From Streptococcus moroccensis (lineage in GTDB: Bacteria > Bacillota > Bacilli > Lactobacillales > Streptococcaceae): DNA of 64,000 nucleotides. A model generated the notes under the pieces. It did no database searches, was not told the origin of the DNA, and saw only the letters and a program-made list of their open reading frames with translations. Shown here piece after piece: positions 39,224 to 50,279 of the stretch. The stretch covers positions 34,360-98,359 of the forward strand of contig NZ_JAUSTM010000008.1 in the NCBI RefSeq assembly GCF_030812835.1. Reading direction: 5' to 3'. The position numbers were made by a program, and so were the translations under genes. The stretch's first letter is position 1; each line of letters starts with the position of its first letter.

Positions 39224-40084
39224 ATGAAACGTTCTCAAAAACACTTAAAGGCCAAGAAATCTTGGCTGACCCTTATCTTAGCCATACTTGCTATCGGGGC
39301 TACCGTTTGGTTTGGAACTAGCCAGCTACAGCAAAATCAAGTGGCCACACCAAGCAGCAGCATACAATCAACAAGCTCGAGCACTACACCAGAGAGTTCC
39401 TCTGAAGAGGCTCCAACTTATACAGTCTCTGAAGAAGAAAAGGCTTATCTCAAATCCCGCTTTGATCCGTTGATGGCCCTCAACGCCAATACGATTGCCT
39501 ATGTTTATGCTCCTGGTACTATGTTGGATGAGCCTGTCGTTCAAGGAACAGACAATAGTTACTTCCTCCAATACACCATTGATGGTCAATATTCTCCCTA
39601 CATGGGAACTGTTTTTATGGATTATGAAAACTCAAAAACGTTTGAGGACAGCCTAACTTGGTTATTTGGTCATGCTAGAGGAAGTACTGTTCCAGATCAT
39701 CGCATGTTTAACGATGTGAATTTTTATGAAGACCAGTCTTACTTTGACCAACATCGTTACGTCGTCATCGAAACTCCAGAGCGTAAATATTACTATGAAG
39801 CAGCCTTCTTTATCATTGTTCCAGAAACAACAGCTTTCTACAGAACATCCTTTGAAAGCAAGGAAGTCTTCGCAGACCAATTGTCAGCTGTCAGTCAAGA
39901 CGCTAGAACCAAGGCCAACAATATCACAATCAACCCTGATGATAAATACCTCGTCTTATCAACGTGTCGTGAAGAAGACGAAACCATTCGAAGCAATCTC
40001 TACCTGCGTCAAATTCCTGATTCAGAGTTAACAGCATTTCTTGCAGAACATGGCGATAGCCTTACCTATCAACCAACACGTTAA
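39224..40084 (+). CDS. srtB: class B sortase
   Basis: 286 aa. One N-terminal anchor (about 14-31) is followed by a Ser/Thr-rich linker and the sortase fold. The catalytic triad fits His150 (LFGHARGS), Cys248 (LVLSTCREED) and Arg256. VFMDYENSKTFEDSL is typical of class B. No LPxTG/NPQTN-like substrate or pilin gene lies nearby, so it is an orphan copy. It has a good GAGGAG site and a TATAAT 29 nt upstream. It is distinct from housekeeping SrtA. Confidence 0.92.
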   Translation: MKRSQKHLKAKKSWLTLILAILAIGATVWFGTSQLQQNQVATPSSSIQSTSSSTTPESSSEEAPTYTVSEEEKAYLKSRFDPLMALNANTIAYVYAPGTMLDEPVVQGTDNSYFLQYTIDGQYSPYMGTVFMDYENSKTFEDSLTWLFGHARGSTVPDHRMFNDVNFYEDQSYFDQHRYVVIETPERKYYYEAAFFIIVPETTAFYRTSFESKEVFADQLSAVSQDARTKANNITINPDDKYLVLSTCREEDETIRSNLYLRQIPDSELTAFLAEHGDSLTYQPTR

Positions 40085-40297
40085 TTCAAAAGCGAGAGTG
40101 AAATAGAAATAGCAGGATATTGTTTCGAAATAGCCATATGCTCACTTAGCTAAATAGAGTATTAGAGAATTATAATAGCTAATTTACTAGCCAATTAATA
40201 GCTCACTGGTTTGATCATAGCTAACCTGCTAATAATGGCAAGGGAGATAATACGTCACTTTCCAAGAGTTCGACCAACAATTGTGTCAACATCCAAT
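40085..40297. other. non-coding stretch after srtB with spaced TAGCTAA words
   Basis: No open frame or clear terminator is seen. The word TAGCTAA (once TAGCTCA) occurs at 40147, 40176, 40199 and 40218. I cannot say whether this has meaning. Confidence 0.3.
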
Positions 40298-40668
40298 AAA
40301 AGTGCTGGACTTATTGGCCAGTACTTAGAGCGTAGATAAACCTTGTTTTCTGTGGTAATGATATTCAAAAGCTCGATTAATGATTTTACAATAATAAATT
40401 TTTAGCGAGCATGCCGAGCAAAAAAGAAACTTTCCGCTGTGATAAAAAGAGCCTGAAACGCAATAGTTTCAGGCTCTCGGAAGTTTTGGGCTGAAAGAGT
40501 CTAGTGGACTATTTCAGGTCTGAGCTTGGAAATGAAAAAGCGAAGAAGGCTCAAAACTTAGGTTTAGAATTCCGAAGGGAGTCGCTACCGTCCGTTATCA
40601 CCTAAGGAAAGTTTTTTAAAATAACTTTGTCTTCAATCTGAGTGCTGGACTTATTGTCCAGCACTTTT
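40298..40668 (+). repeat. structured three-copy element, copy B, with flanking duplicated terminators
   Basis: The element proper spans about 40327-40640. Its ends are GTAGATAAA (40332-40340) and TTTGTCTTC (40626-40634) followed by AATCTG. The outer stem AAACTTTCC/GGAAAGTTT, GTGATAA/TTATCAC and the hairpin AGAGCCTGAAAC/GTTTCAGGCTCT are present. An additional nested hairpin (CTGAAAGAGTC with GACTATTTCAG) is absent from copy A. The flanks are AGTGCTGGACTTATTG-N-CCAG-T/C-ACTT on both sides, 24 of 26 alike. Only the right copy keeps the T-run that would end srtB and, read leftward, dagK. Confidence 0.85.
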
Positions 40669-40715
40669 ATTATATTGTTTTAGGTTTTCAACTAGCTTTT
40701 AAACCTGGTGCGAGA

Positions 40716-41744
40716 TTAAAAATCCAATTCCTCTGCTTCATGGGCAAACTTCTGAACATTTTCTTCGATTTCCAATTCAAATGGATCCATACTGTAAGCA
40801 GCATCAGAAATTTCATCGGTATTGCAGAAGAATTCAATATGATTTTTCAGGTTCTTGAGTTCAATAGGAGCATCTCCTCCATATTCCCCATCTAAATTAA
40901 TCATCATTGGACGACTGTCCTCAGGCGTCTGAGGTTCAATTTTGATAAAGCTGGTCTTGAGGTACTCAATTTGTCGATGTTCAACATGTTTGCCTCCTTG
41001 GAGGACCAAGCGAATCAAATGCAATATTTCAAAGAGATTGCTGGTTTTAACCATAATCAGCGTAAAATTACCATCGTCCAACATAGCATCTGGTGCAATC
41101 TGTTCAAAACCTCCAATTGTATTGGTAAGGGCTGCAAAAATCATCGATACCTTGCCCTCAAAAACACCATGATCATGCGTCACCTTAACAGGGGTCAATT
41201 GAATCTGAGGAAGCAGTTCAGCACCCTTAGCGACGTAGGCCAAATACCCAAAGATTGTTTTTAATTGACTCGGTACACTATAGGTCAATTCTGTTAGGGT
41301 ACCTGCTGCTGCAATATTGATAAAGAAGTCCGCATCTCGGGCCAGACCAATATCCATTTTAATGGTTTGATTTTTTCCAACGATATGGGCAGCAGCCACC
41401 GGATTAGATCGAGGCACTTTGAGAGCTCGTGCGTAATCGTTCGTTGTACCTGTAGGTATAATCGCTAGCTTAGGTCGTTTCTTGAGTGGAGCGATACCAT
41501 TGACAACCTCATTTATCGTGCCATCACCTCCAGCCGCAACGATTAAATCAAATCCTGCCAAACCAGCTCGCGCTGCTTCTTTTTTAGCAGATTCAGGCTC
41601 AGCAGTTGTCTGGAAGGCAGAGGTCTCATAGCCATAGCCCTCCAAGATATCTAGTACCTCAGCCACATGCTTTTTCATGATTTCTTGTCCCGATGTTGGG
41701 TTATAAATCAATCGTGCGCGTTGTTGTTTTTCTTGAATCACCAT
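40716..41744 (-). CDS. dagK: diacylglycerol kinase family lipid kinase
   Basis: 342 aa. The N-terminal kinase domain has IYNPTSGQ (nucleotide site) and AAGGDGTINEVVNG (about 70-83); the C-terminal YegS-like lobe follows. It phosphorylates membrane diacylglycerol for reuse in phospholipid and lipoteichoic acid turnover. It starts 1 nt after the ligA stop, so it is coupled to ligA; this ligA-dagK order is usual in streptococci. Confidence 0.92.
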   Translation of the reverse strand: MVIQEKQQRARLIYNPTSGQEIMKKHVAEVLDILEGYGYETSAFQTTAEPESAKKEAARAGLAGFDLIVAAGGDGTINEVVNGIAPLKKRPKLAIIPTGTTNDYARALKVPRSNPVAAAHIVGKNQTIKMDIGLARDADFFINIAAAGTLTELTYSVPSQLKTIFGYLAYVAKGAELLPQIQLTPVKVTHDHGVFEGKVSMIFAALTNTIGGFEQIAPDAMLDDGNFTLIMVKTSNLFEILHLIRLVLQGGKHVEHRQIEYLKTSFIKIEPQTPEDSRPMMINLDGEYGGDAPIELKNLKNHIEFFCNTDEISDAAYSMDPFELEIEENVQKFAHEAEELDF

Positions 41745-41745
41745 A

Positions 41746-43710
<1,965 letters not shown>

Positions 43711-43754
43711 TTATCACAAGTTCACCTAATTCTTAACCTGAAAACTTAAGGGAC

Positions 43755-43782
43755 AAAAAAGACCTTCAGCAAGCTCAAGGTC
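43755..43782 (-). terminator. intrinsic terminator of the U32 peptidase gene
   Basis: GACCTT-GAGCTTGCTG-AAGGTC and six T on the minus strand, between the U32 stop and the ligA start. Confidence 0.75.
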
Positions 43783-43821
43783 TCTCTTCTTGATGGTTAA
43801 CCATTTTGATAATGACTGACT

Positions 43822-44748
43822 TTATTTAACCATTCCTGGGTCAAATTCATAGAAACCAGTATCCAGTCCCCGATTGTCTGGATGAAATTGCCGAATTTGC
43901 TCATCCAATTGGAATGCTTGCTCTTGACTAAAGGTCCCAGCCTCTATAGCATCTCTAGCAGTAAGAAATAGCTTAGTGATCTCGACAAAATTTTCTCCAG
44001 GACAATAAATACCGTCTAATTTCCAATGGTCAAACCCATGCTCTACCAATTCTAAAAGTTTGGTCATCATATCGATGTCATTGTTTATAAAAATATGGGT
44101 CCCATGATTATCCTCATAAATCGAATAATGCGTCTCTGGTTTATTAGGCTCAGACAAAAAGAGACCTCGTTCCTTATCCTTCTCTTCGGTCTGATGGGTA
44201 AAATTATAGTAATTCTGCAAAAGTGGGCGTTTCGAGTGATGTATCACAGAAGCTCCGTAAACAAGAATTTCCGCAGGAATTTCAACATTTTTAGCAATTT
44301 CAAAAAGCTCAGCCGAAGGAATTTCTCTAGCCAAAACGGCCTCAGTCGCTCCGTGTTGTCCCCAAAAATTCAGTTGACGACTACTCGTAGCCATGACTGA
44401 GGTATCATAGATAGCTTTAAAGGGATAGCCATCTCTTTTTAAAACATAGAAAACACCCGTATCCCCAACAGTTATATAATCTGCTCCAATTTCTTGTAGA
44501 AAATCAAGATAGGGTTTAATGCGATCCATCATATCCTGATGCATTAAGGCGTTAACGGCAACGGTAATTTCTTTCCCAGCGTCATGAGCTAGCCGTGCCA
44601 CTTCTGCTAACTCTCCATGCGAAAACGGTTTTGGTAGTCGTAAGCCAAATTGCTCTTCTCCAATATAAAGACGATCTACACCAAGATTTAGCAGTTTTTT
44701 AGCCTGATCAACACTTTCTGCTGTCGCTGTAATTGTGATTTTTTTCAT
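43822..44748 (-). CDS. U32 family peptidase
   Basis: 308 aa with a TIM-barrel-like core. Family motifs are VDRLYIGEEQFGLRLP, ITVAVNALMHQDMMD, ADYITVGDTGVFYVLKRDGYPF and EILVYGASVIHHSKRPLLQNYY. It lacks the longer C-terminal region of the RlhA/YegQ type. Some U32 proteins act in tRNA or rRNA hydroxylation rather than proteolysis, so the peptidase label is only the family name. It is monocistronic. Confidence 0.85.
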   Translation of the reverse strand: MKKITITATAESVDQAKKLLNLGVDRLYIGEEQFGLRLPKPFSHGELAEVARLAHDAGKEITVAVNALMHQDMMDRIKPYLDFLQEIGADYITVGDTGVFYVLKRDGYPFKAIYDTSVMATSSRQLNFWGQHGATEAVLAREIPSAELFEIAKNVEIPAEILVYGASVIHHSKRPLLQNYYNFTHQTEEKDKERGLFLSEPNKPETHYSIYEDNHGTHIFINNDIDMMTKLLELVEHGFDHWKLDGIYCPGENFVEITKLFLTARDAIEAGTFSQEQAFQLDEQIRQFHPDNRGLDTGFYEFDPGMVK

Positions 44749-44882
44749 GATACTATTATAACTTTTTTTGCCAAAAATACCAGTTTTTCTTGAAAAGAAG
44801 GAAAATTAAACATTGTAACACAAATGTAATATAAATTTAACGAATTTATGATATTATAGTAAGGAACTTCGAGGAGAGAGAA

Positions 44883-45182
44883 ATGGCATTAAGAGATTAT
44901 AAATACGATCAAGAGAACGTTGTCCCACTGCGTCCTACAGCAAGTTATGACGCCTATGAAGAGTCCAAAGAGGAAGAAACTCAGGTAGTTGAAGAAATTC
45001 TATTCTTCGCTAATATTGCAATTTTTGCTATTGCAAGTGTCCTCAGTATCTTCATCCTGTCAGCTCTTAAACTAAATACTGTCTTAGCCTTTGTGCTTGG
45101 AATAGGGACAGGTATCCTTGCCTTACAGGCTTGTCGAGTTTTCCTAAAGAAATACCAAAACCAACTTAAAAAAACAGATTAA
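44883..45182 (+). CDS. DUF3270 family membrane protein
   Basis: 99 aa. An acidic N-terminus (MALRDYKYDQENVVPLRPT) is followed by two membrane helices (about 40-62 and 66-86) and a basic tail. GAGGAGAG precedes the ATG. This is a streptococcal family of unknown function. It is divergent from the U32 gene and ends at a bidirectional terminator. Confidence 0.82.
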   Translation: MALRDYKYDQENVVPLRPTASYDAYEESKEEETQVVEEILFFANIAIFAIASVLSIFILSALKLNTVLAFVLGIGTGILALQACRVFLKKYQNQLKKTD

Positions 45183-45207
45183 ACCTTTTCGTTTAATCTG
45201 TTTTTTT
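45169..45207. terminator. bidirectional terminator between the DUF3270 and YtxH genes
   Basis: AAACAGATTAAAC pairs with GTTTAATCTGTTT, with A- and T-runs on both sides, so it serves both converging genes. Confidence 0.9.
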
Positions 45208-45229
45208 ATTTTAGTATCATTCTCTAATC

Positions 45230-45778
45230 TTAGAGATAATCACTTTTCTCCTCAGGTGCTTCATTGAAGTCCTCAGTGATTTCAGACTCAGGCGCTATAA
45301 CATCATCCGCTAATAAGTCGACCTCATTAAGGTCAATGGTAATATCTTCCGAGATGGATTCCCCATCAAACGCGTCAACTTCTGACCACTCAGCATCTTC
45401 AGCGACATCAGCGAAGTCAGACGCTTCACTAACCACTTGATCTTTAAGATTGCTGAAAAAGTCTTCCTGGCTGATACGGTCTTTCAATTCCGTCGCTTTC
45501 CCTTTCACTGTTTCAACAATGTCATCTGTTGTTATTTCACCAGTCTCAAATTTATGGCGAACATCACTGTATTTCTCAACAGCTTGATTCTTAAGGTCAT
45601 TAGCACGTTCAGCCCATTCTGAATGCTTAGCATCTGGATCTTCTTGATAATCCGTTAGAAATTCGGCTACTTTTTGTTTTACAGCCTTACCGGATTTACT
45701 AGCTAGAAACATAGCTGCAGCTGCACCACCAGCAGCTCCTAACAAGACTGTGGTAAAAAATTTATTGGATTTAGACAT
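45230..45778 (-). CDS. YtxH domain-containing protein
   Basis: 182 aa. The N-terminal YtxH domain includes a glycine/alanine-rich hydrophobic segment (FFTTVLLGAAGGAAAAMFLA, 7-26) and SGKAVKQKV. A long helix and a strongly acidic C-terminal third follow. YtxH proteins are stress-related in Bacillus, with unclear function. It lies 13 nt after the DUF948 gene; the two families are often adjacent and probably act together at the membrane. Confidence 0.87.
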   Translation of the reverse strand: MSKSNKFFTTVLLGAAGGAAAAMFLASKSGKAVKQKVAEFLTDYQEDPDAKHSEWAERANDLKNQAVEKYSDVRHKFETGEITTDDIVETVKGKATELKDRISQEDFFSNLKDQVVSEASDFADVAEDAEWSEVDAFDGESISEDITIDLNEVDLLADDVIAPESEITEDFNEAPEEKSDYL

Positions 45779-45791
45779 AAGAAATGCCTCC

Positions 45792-46175
45792 TTATTTTTT
45801 TAAAATCTTAGAAACAAGACTAACTGCTGACAAAGTCTTTCCAGCCTTAGCTGTTGACTTTCCCGCTTGACCAGCCTTGGAGGATAGTTGACGCGCAGAG
45901 GTATTCAAATCAGAAACTGATTCGGAAAGATCTGACACCGCTTGGAAAAGCGGGTTAATCGTAACCATTTTACCATTTACATCATCTACTAAAACATTAG
46001 CTTTTGCTAAGATTTCGTTGGTTTGGTAAAGTGTCACATTAACATCACTGGTTAATACTTTAATCGTTGTTTGCGCCTCATCAATTACCTTAGAGACCTT
46101 ATTCAAAACAATGATCAAAAACACCACTAAAGCTACAAAAGCAATAGCAATAATCAAAAGAGCAATATCACCCAT
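45792..46175 (-). CDS. DUF948 domain-containing protein
   Basis: 127 aa. One N-terminal membrane helix (about 4-26) is followed by a helical, possibly coiled-coil domain with heptad-like spacing (VSDLSESVSDLNTSARQL). The role is unknown. It sits 21 nt after lgt, in the unit hprK-lgt-DUF948-YtxH. Confidence 0.87.
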   Translation of the reverse strand: MGDIALLIIAIAFVALVVFLIIVLNKVSKVIDEAQTTIKVLTSDVNVTLYQTNEILAKANVLVDDVNGKMVTINPLFQAVSDLSESVSDLNTSARQLSSKAGQAGKSTAKAGKTLSAVSLVSKILKK

Positions 46176-46196
46176 AAATAAACTCCTATCCCAGCC

Positions 46197-46967
46197 CTAA
46201 TAAAGAGGCTGATTTTTATTTTTTCGAATCACCGCTATGAGCACTAAGCCCATAGCAATAATAACTACGGACAGCCATTGTGATACCCGAAGGCCAGCAA
46301 CCATCAAACTATCCGTCCGCATGCCTTCAATGACCATTCGGCCAATACCATACCAGATCAGGTAGAAAGCTGTAGGCTCTCCACGCTTCATCCAGCCCTG
46401 ATGCCTTATGCTCATAAGAACTAAAAAACCGACTAAGTTCCACAATGACTCGTACAGAAAAGTTGGTTGTCGGTAGCTACCATCAATATACATTTGCTCT
46501 CTGATAAACGAGGGCAAATAATTGAGGCTTTCAACCGCTTTACCGTATGCTTCTTGGTTGAAAAAGTTCCCCCATCGGCCAATGGATTGGGCAACCATAA
46601 CGCCAGGCACCGCAATATCTAAGAGATCCAAAGGTTCAATAAAATGATACCTTGAAAAGAAATAAAGAACGATTGCCCCTGCTATTAAACCGCCATATAT
46701 GGCGATACCACCATGCCAAATAGCAAAAATTTCAGCCAGGTTATCTTTGTATTGATCCCAAGAAAAAGCAACATAATAGATTCTAGCACCAATAATTGCA
46801 ATGGGAAATGCCAACAAAATGAAATCAACAACCTGATCGGGATCGATTTTTTTTCGCGGTGCCTCTTTCATGGCCAAATAAACACCTAGAAGCAGGCCAG
46901 CAACTATACAAAGGGCATACCAGCGTATTTGTATCGGCCCAAGTTCTATTGCGATGGGGTCAATCAT
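46197..46967 (-). CDS. lgt: prolipoprotein diacylglyceryl transferase
   Basis: 256 aa membrane enzyme that attaches diacylglycerol to the lipobox cysteine. The signature [13 protein letters not shown] (about 131-143) and [13 protein letters not shown] are visible, with seven membrane helices. The start overlaps the hprK stop by 4 bp. A lipoprotein substrate (58589-58996) occurs in this window. Confidence 0.96.
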   Translation of the reverse strand: MIDPIAIELGPIQIRWYALCIVAGLLLGVYLAMKEAPRKKIDPDQVVDFILLAFPIAIIGARIYYVAFSWDQYKDNLAEIFAIWHGGIAIYGGLIAGAIVLYFFSRYHFIEPLDLLDIAVPGVMVAQSIGRWGNFFNQEAYGKAVESLNYLPSFIREQMYIDGSYRQPTFLYESLWNLVGFLVLMSIRHQGWMKRGEPTAFYLIWYGIGRMVIEGMRTDSLMVAGLRVSQWLSVVIIAMGLVLIAVIRKNKNQPLY

Positions 46968-47896
46968 TTAGTCACCCCATTCTGGTCAATGAGATTGGTC
47001 AAGCGATCCTCAAATGTTTTCGTGGCATCAAATCCCATTTCACGGGACCGGTGGTTCATCGCTGCTGCTTCGATGACAACGGAGATGTTACGACCTGTTT
47101 TAACCGGAATACGAACTCTTGGAATACGTACATTGGCGATTTCGATTTCCTCATTGCCGTTGCCTAACCGATCAAAGACCTTATCTTTTTCATAGTTTTC
47201 AAGATATATCGCCAATTGAACTGGTGAAGAATCCTTAACTGCAGAGGCTCCATAAAGGCTCATAATATCGATGATGCCAACACCTCGAATCTCAAGGAGG
47301 TGACGAAGGATTTCAGCGGGTTCTCCCCAGAGGGTTACATCATCCTTAGCATAAACATCGACACGATCGTCTGCGACCAAACGATGGCCCCGTTTGACAA
47401 GTTCTAGACCTGTTTCTGATTTACCAATACCAGAATCTCCCTGAATGAGCACTCCCATCCCATAAATATCCATCAAGACACCATGTACACTTGTCCGCTC
47501 AGCCAAACGAGAATCTAAATAACTAGAAATTTCCCCTGAAAGGCGACTCGTGGGGATCTTACTCTGTAAAACGGCTATCCCTTCTGCTTTTGCAGCTTCT
47601 ATCATTTCCTCTGGAATGTCGAGTTCACGGGAAATAATAAAAGCAGGTGTTTCAGGTTTAATCATATTGGTAAAAACCTGTAGTCGATTATGGGAAGTCA
47701 TTTTCGTCAAGTACGACCATTCTTTCATCCCAATCAGTTGTATCCGCTCTGGCGCATAATAGTCAAAGTAACCTGTCATCTCTAAACCTGGACGAGAAAT
47801 ATCACCTGTTGTGATTTCCTTTTGCAAGAGTTCCTCTGTTCCATAAATAACGGTTAAGCGTACCTTTTCGACTAATTCTTTTACTGTAACTGCCAT
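46964..47896 (-). CDS. hprK: HPr kinase/phosphorylase
   Basis: 310 aa. The N-terminal domain (1-130) is followed by the kinase core with Walker [10 protein letters not shown] (about 154-162), the catalytic VADDRVD and the HPrK signature [17 protein letters not shown]. It phosphorylates Ser46 of HPr and so drives catabolite control. It leads the hprK-lgt operon. The -10 is at 47924-47929. Confidence 0.97.
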   Translation of the reverse strand: MAVTVKELVEKVRLTVIYGTEELLQKEITTGDISRPGLEMTGYFDYYAPERIQLIGMKEWSYLTKMTSHNRLQVFTNMIKPETPAFIISRELDIPEEMIEAAKAEGIAVLQSKIPTSRLSGEISSYLDSRLAERTSVHGVLMDIYGMGVLIQGDSGIGKSETGLELVKRGHRLVADDRVDVYAKDDVTLWGEPAEILRHLLEIRGVGIIDIMSLYGASAVKDSSPVQLAIYLENYEKDKVFDRLGNGNEEIEIANVRIPRVRIPVKTGRNISVVIEAAAMNHRSREMGFDATKTFEDRLTNLIDQNGVTK

Positions 47897-47923
47897 AAGT
47901 CTCCTTCCCTATGCTTTGATACT

Positions 47924-47929
47924 ATTATA
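47924..47929 (-). promoter_or_regulatory. extended -10 of the hprK operon
   Basis: TGCTATAAT on the minus strand, with the hexamer at these positions, 28 nt before the hprK start. Confidence 0.6.
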
Positions 47930-47988
47930 GCATTTAATGCCAAATTTGACTTATGAAAACCCTTAACTTGATTGTTTTGTTTTCAAAG

Positions 47989-48012
47989 AAAAAGAGACCC
48001 TAACGGGCCTTC
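47989..48012 (-). terminator. probable terminator of the pspC gene
   Basis: AGGCCC-GTTA-GGGTCT (one G-T pair) followed by a T-rich run on the minus strand. Confidence 0.6.
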
Positions 48013-48033
48013 TTTTTTAGGGGGAGGAGCAAA

Positions 48034-48306
48034 TTACCAGAACCAGTTACCATCCGGCTTGATTTTTTCAGCTTCCTTAATTCGACGAGGACCTTGTCCG
48101 TAATGCTTACGCTCTCGATCCTCCTTGAAGGTTAAGAAATGGCTTGCTAAAACATAAACCAAAACCCCAATAACAGGATTGAATACTGAAAAAACAAAGA
48201 AAAGAAGGCGGAGATACTGGAGATTCCAGCCAAACTTATCTGAAACTCCTGCGAGTACGCCGGAAATCATTCTATTTTTTCGGAGCTTATAAATACGAAC
48301 TTGCAT
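48034..48306 (-). CDS. PspC domain-containing protein
   Basis: 90 aa. The PspC domain includes MISGVLAGVSDKFGW and a hydrophobic hairpin LRLLFFVFSVFNPVIGVLVYVLA. A basic tail (RERKHYGQGPRR) follows. In other Firmicutes small PspC proteins take part in envelope-stress signalling; here only the family is certain. It lies directly upstream of hprK but has its own terminator. Confidence 0.87.
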   Translation of the reverse strand: MQVRIYKLRKNRMISGVLAGVSDKFGWNLQYLRLLFFVFSVFNPVIGVLVYVLASHFLTFKEDRERKHYGQGPRRIKEAEKIKPDGNWFW

Positions 48307-48463
48307 ATTATCCTACCTTCCTTTCCTTACTGGTTACTATCATTATAAATCATCCCTCTTTTTTTTCAATCCGTCCAAAGACTGATTTCATGATTTACTA
48401 ATAGAAGAATGAGGCTAAATACTTCTATTTCAAGCAATTAACTCTTCAAGCTATGTCAAGAAT

Positions 48464-48491
48464 CAAAAAAAATCAGTCCTAAGACTGATTG
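48464..48491 (-). terminator. intrinsic terminator of metK
   Basis: AATCAGTC-TTAG-GACTGATT and a T-run on the minus strand. Confidence 0.9.
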
Positions 48492-48506
48492 TAACATTTT
48501 ATCCAT

Positions 48507-49697
48507 TTATAAAACAGAAGCTTTCAAGTCTGCCACCTTATCGAGGCGTTCCCAAGGGAGATCAAGATCTGTTCGGCCCATATGCCCATAAGCTGCTGTC
48601 TGACGATAGATAGGTCGTTTCAGTTCCAACATCTGGATGATACCCGCTGGACGCAAATCAAAGAGCTCACGCACAGCTTCTTCTAGCTTGCTTTCAGCAA
48701 CCGTTCCCGTTCCAAAGGTGTCAACACGAACAGAAACCGGTCGGGCAACTCCGATCGCGTAAGCTAATTGCACTTCGGCTTTATGGGCAAGACCAGCTGC
48801 TACAATAGTTTTAGCAATATAACGGGCTGCATAGGAAGCCGATCGATCCACTTTAGTCGCGTCTTTTCCAGAAAAAGCACCACCACCATGGCGTGAATAA
48901 CCTCCATAAGTGTCAACGATAATCTTACGTCCAGTCAAGCCAGAGTCGCCTTGAGGACCTCCGATAACGAAACGCCCTGTTGGATTGATAAAGAATTTAG
49001 TTTTATCATCCAGATACTGTTCTGGAATAACGGCTTTGATGACACGTTCAATGACGTCCTCACGAATTTGTTCATTAGAGACCTCAGGATCATGCTGGGT
49101 AGAAATAACAACCGTATCCACCCGAACCGGCTTATCATGTTCATCGTATTCGACTGTCACTTGCGACTTAGCATCTGGCCGGAGATAGGCAATCTGACCT
49201 GATTTCCTAAGATCAGCTAGTTTTTTTACAAGGCGATGGCTTAGTGAGATCGGCAGTGGCATCAATTCTGGCGTTTCATTGACCGCAAACCCAAACATTA
49301 GCCCTTGGTCCCCAGCACCAACCAAGTCAAGCGGATCTTGACCACCGGTTTCTCTTGCTTCGAGAGCTTCATTTACCCCTTGGGCAATATCAGGCGATTG
49401 TTCTACAAGTGAGGGATGTACCCCTACAGATTCCGCAGCGAAACCATATTCCGCATTGGTATAACCTATATCAGCAATGGTATCTCGAACAACACGGTTG
49501 ATATCGACATAGGCAGAGGTTGAAATTTCCCCAAAAACATGGACAGATCCCGTATAGACTGCTGTTTCAGCAGCCACATGGGCCTCAGGGTCCTGCTCTA
49601 AAATAGCATCTAAGATAGCATCCGAGATTTGGTCTGCAATCTTATCCGGATGCCCCTCCGATACTGATTCAGACGTGAAAAGTTTACGTTCAGACAT
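48507..49697 (-). CDS. metK: S-adenosylmethionine synthase
   Basis: 396 aa. It makes SAM from methionine and ATP. Signatures [16 protein letters not shown] (about 117-132) and [17 protein letters not shown] are intact; [15 protein letters not shown] holds active-site residues. AAGGGGGAC precedes the ATG. Many lactic acid bacteria control metK with an SMK (SAM-III) box, but I do not find its pairing partner for the GGGGG here. Confidence 0.98.
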   Translation of the reverse strand: MSERKLFTSESVSEGHPDKIADQISDAILDAILEQDPEAHVAAETAVYTGSVHVFGEISTSAYVDINRVVRDTIADIGYTNAEYGFAAESVGVHPSLVEQSPDIAQGVNEALEARETGGQDPLDLVGAGDQGLMFGFAVNETPELMPLPISLSHRLVKKLADLRKSGQIAYLRPDAKSQVTVEYDEHDKPVRVDTVVISTQHDPEVSNEQIREDVIERVIKAVIPEQYLDDKTKFFINPTGRFVIGGPQGDSGLTGRKIIVDTYGGYSRHGGGAFSGKDATKVDRSASYAARYIAKTIVAAGLAHKAEVQLAYAIGVARPVSVRVDTFGTGTVAESKLEEAVRELFDLRPAGIIQMLELKRPIYRQTAAYGHMGRTDLDLPWERLDKVADLKASVL

Positions 49698-49786
49698 GTG
49701 ATGTCCCCCTTTTAAAAATAGATTTTGACTAAGACAAATAGCTTTGAAAATCCTCTAGCTCCTCAAACCATTTTTGATTTTGATAA

Positions 49787-49846
49787 TCCGCTACTATCGG
49801 CTGCCGTTGAAAAGAGAGCGGCTTTAGTAGCCTATTTTTTTAGCGA
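49787..49846. repeat. 60-bp hairpin unit, copy 1, upstream of metK
   Basis: GCTACTA pairs with TAGTAGC, and inside GCCG pairs with CGGC. CCTATTTTTTT follows on the plus strand, giving an intrinsic-terminator shape pointing away from metK. It is identical to the copy at 49918 except for one base. Confidence 0.85.
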
Positions 49847-49917
49847 ACCCCCAGTTACGACGTGAAGATTGGAAAACGATATTTTTTCCAAGCCGAACGA
49901 GTAAGTCGCTTAGGCAG

Positions 49918-49977
49918 TCCGCTACTAGCGGCTGCCGTTGAAAAGAGAGCGGCTTTAGTAGCCTATTTTTTTAGCGA
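49918..49977. repeat. 60-bp hairpin unit, copy 2, upstream of metK
   Basis: Same unit, 131 bp to the right, 59 of 60 bases alike. Between the copies lies another hairpin (TTGGAAAA with TTTTTCCAA). The remainder to 50213 holds no gene; a TTTTTAGCTAAAAA palindrome near 50081 is the only other structure seen. Confidence 0.85.
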
Positions 49978-50213
49978 GTTAAAAAGTTACAAAGCACTAC
50001 CATACCTAATAAATAATAACATTTTTCATCATTAGGAATGACACCTTATCGGGACTAATTAACCCTTCTAGTCTACCACGTTTTTAGCTAAAAAGAAAGA
50101 ATTTCTCTATAGCTTCTCTCTATAGAACCTTTTAAGAAAGCTATCGCTAACAGAGACGCCTTAAAAAGAAAAAATTGACTGAGACAACAACAGTCTATGT
50201 TGCACAAACAGAA

Positions 50214-50238
50214 AAACCCCTCCCGAAGGAGGGGTCAA
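50214..50238 (-). terminator. intrinsic terminator of tuf
   Basis: ACCCCTCC-TTCG-GGAGGGGT with a T-run on the minus strand. Confidence 0.93.
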
Positions 50239-50279
50239 TTAGGGTTGTCTGACTCTAATTGCTAATCTGGGAAACTTGA

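Noticed and set aside
49698..49800. SMK (SAM-III) riboswitch before metK
   Set aside because: The AAGGGGGAC site is like that of SMK-controlled metK genes, but I find no upstream CCCC-type partner or the conserved helix sequences.
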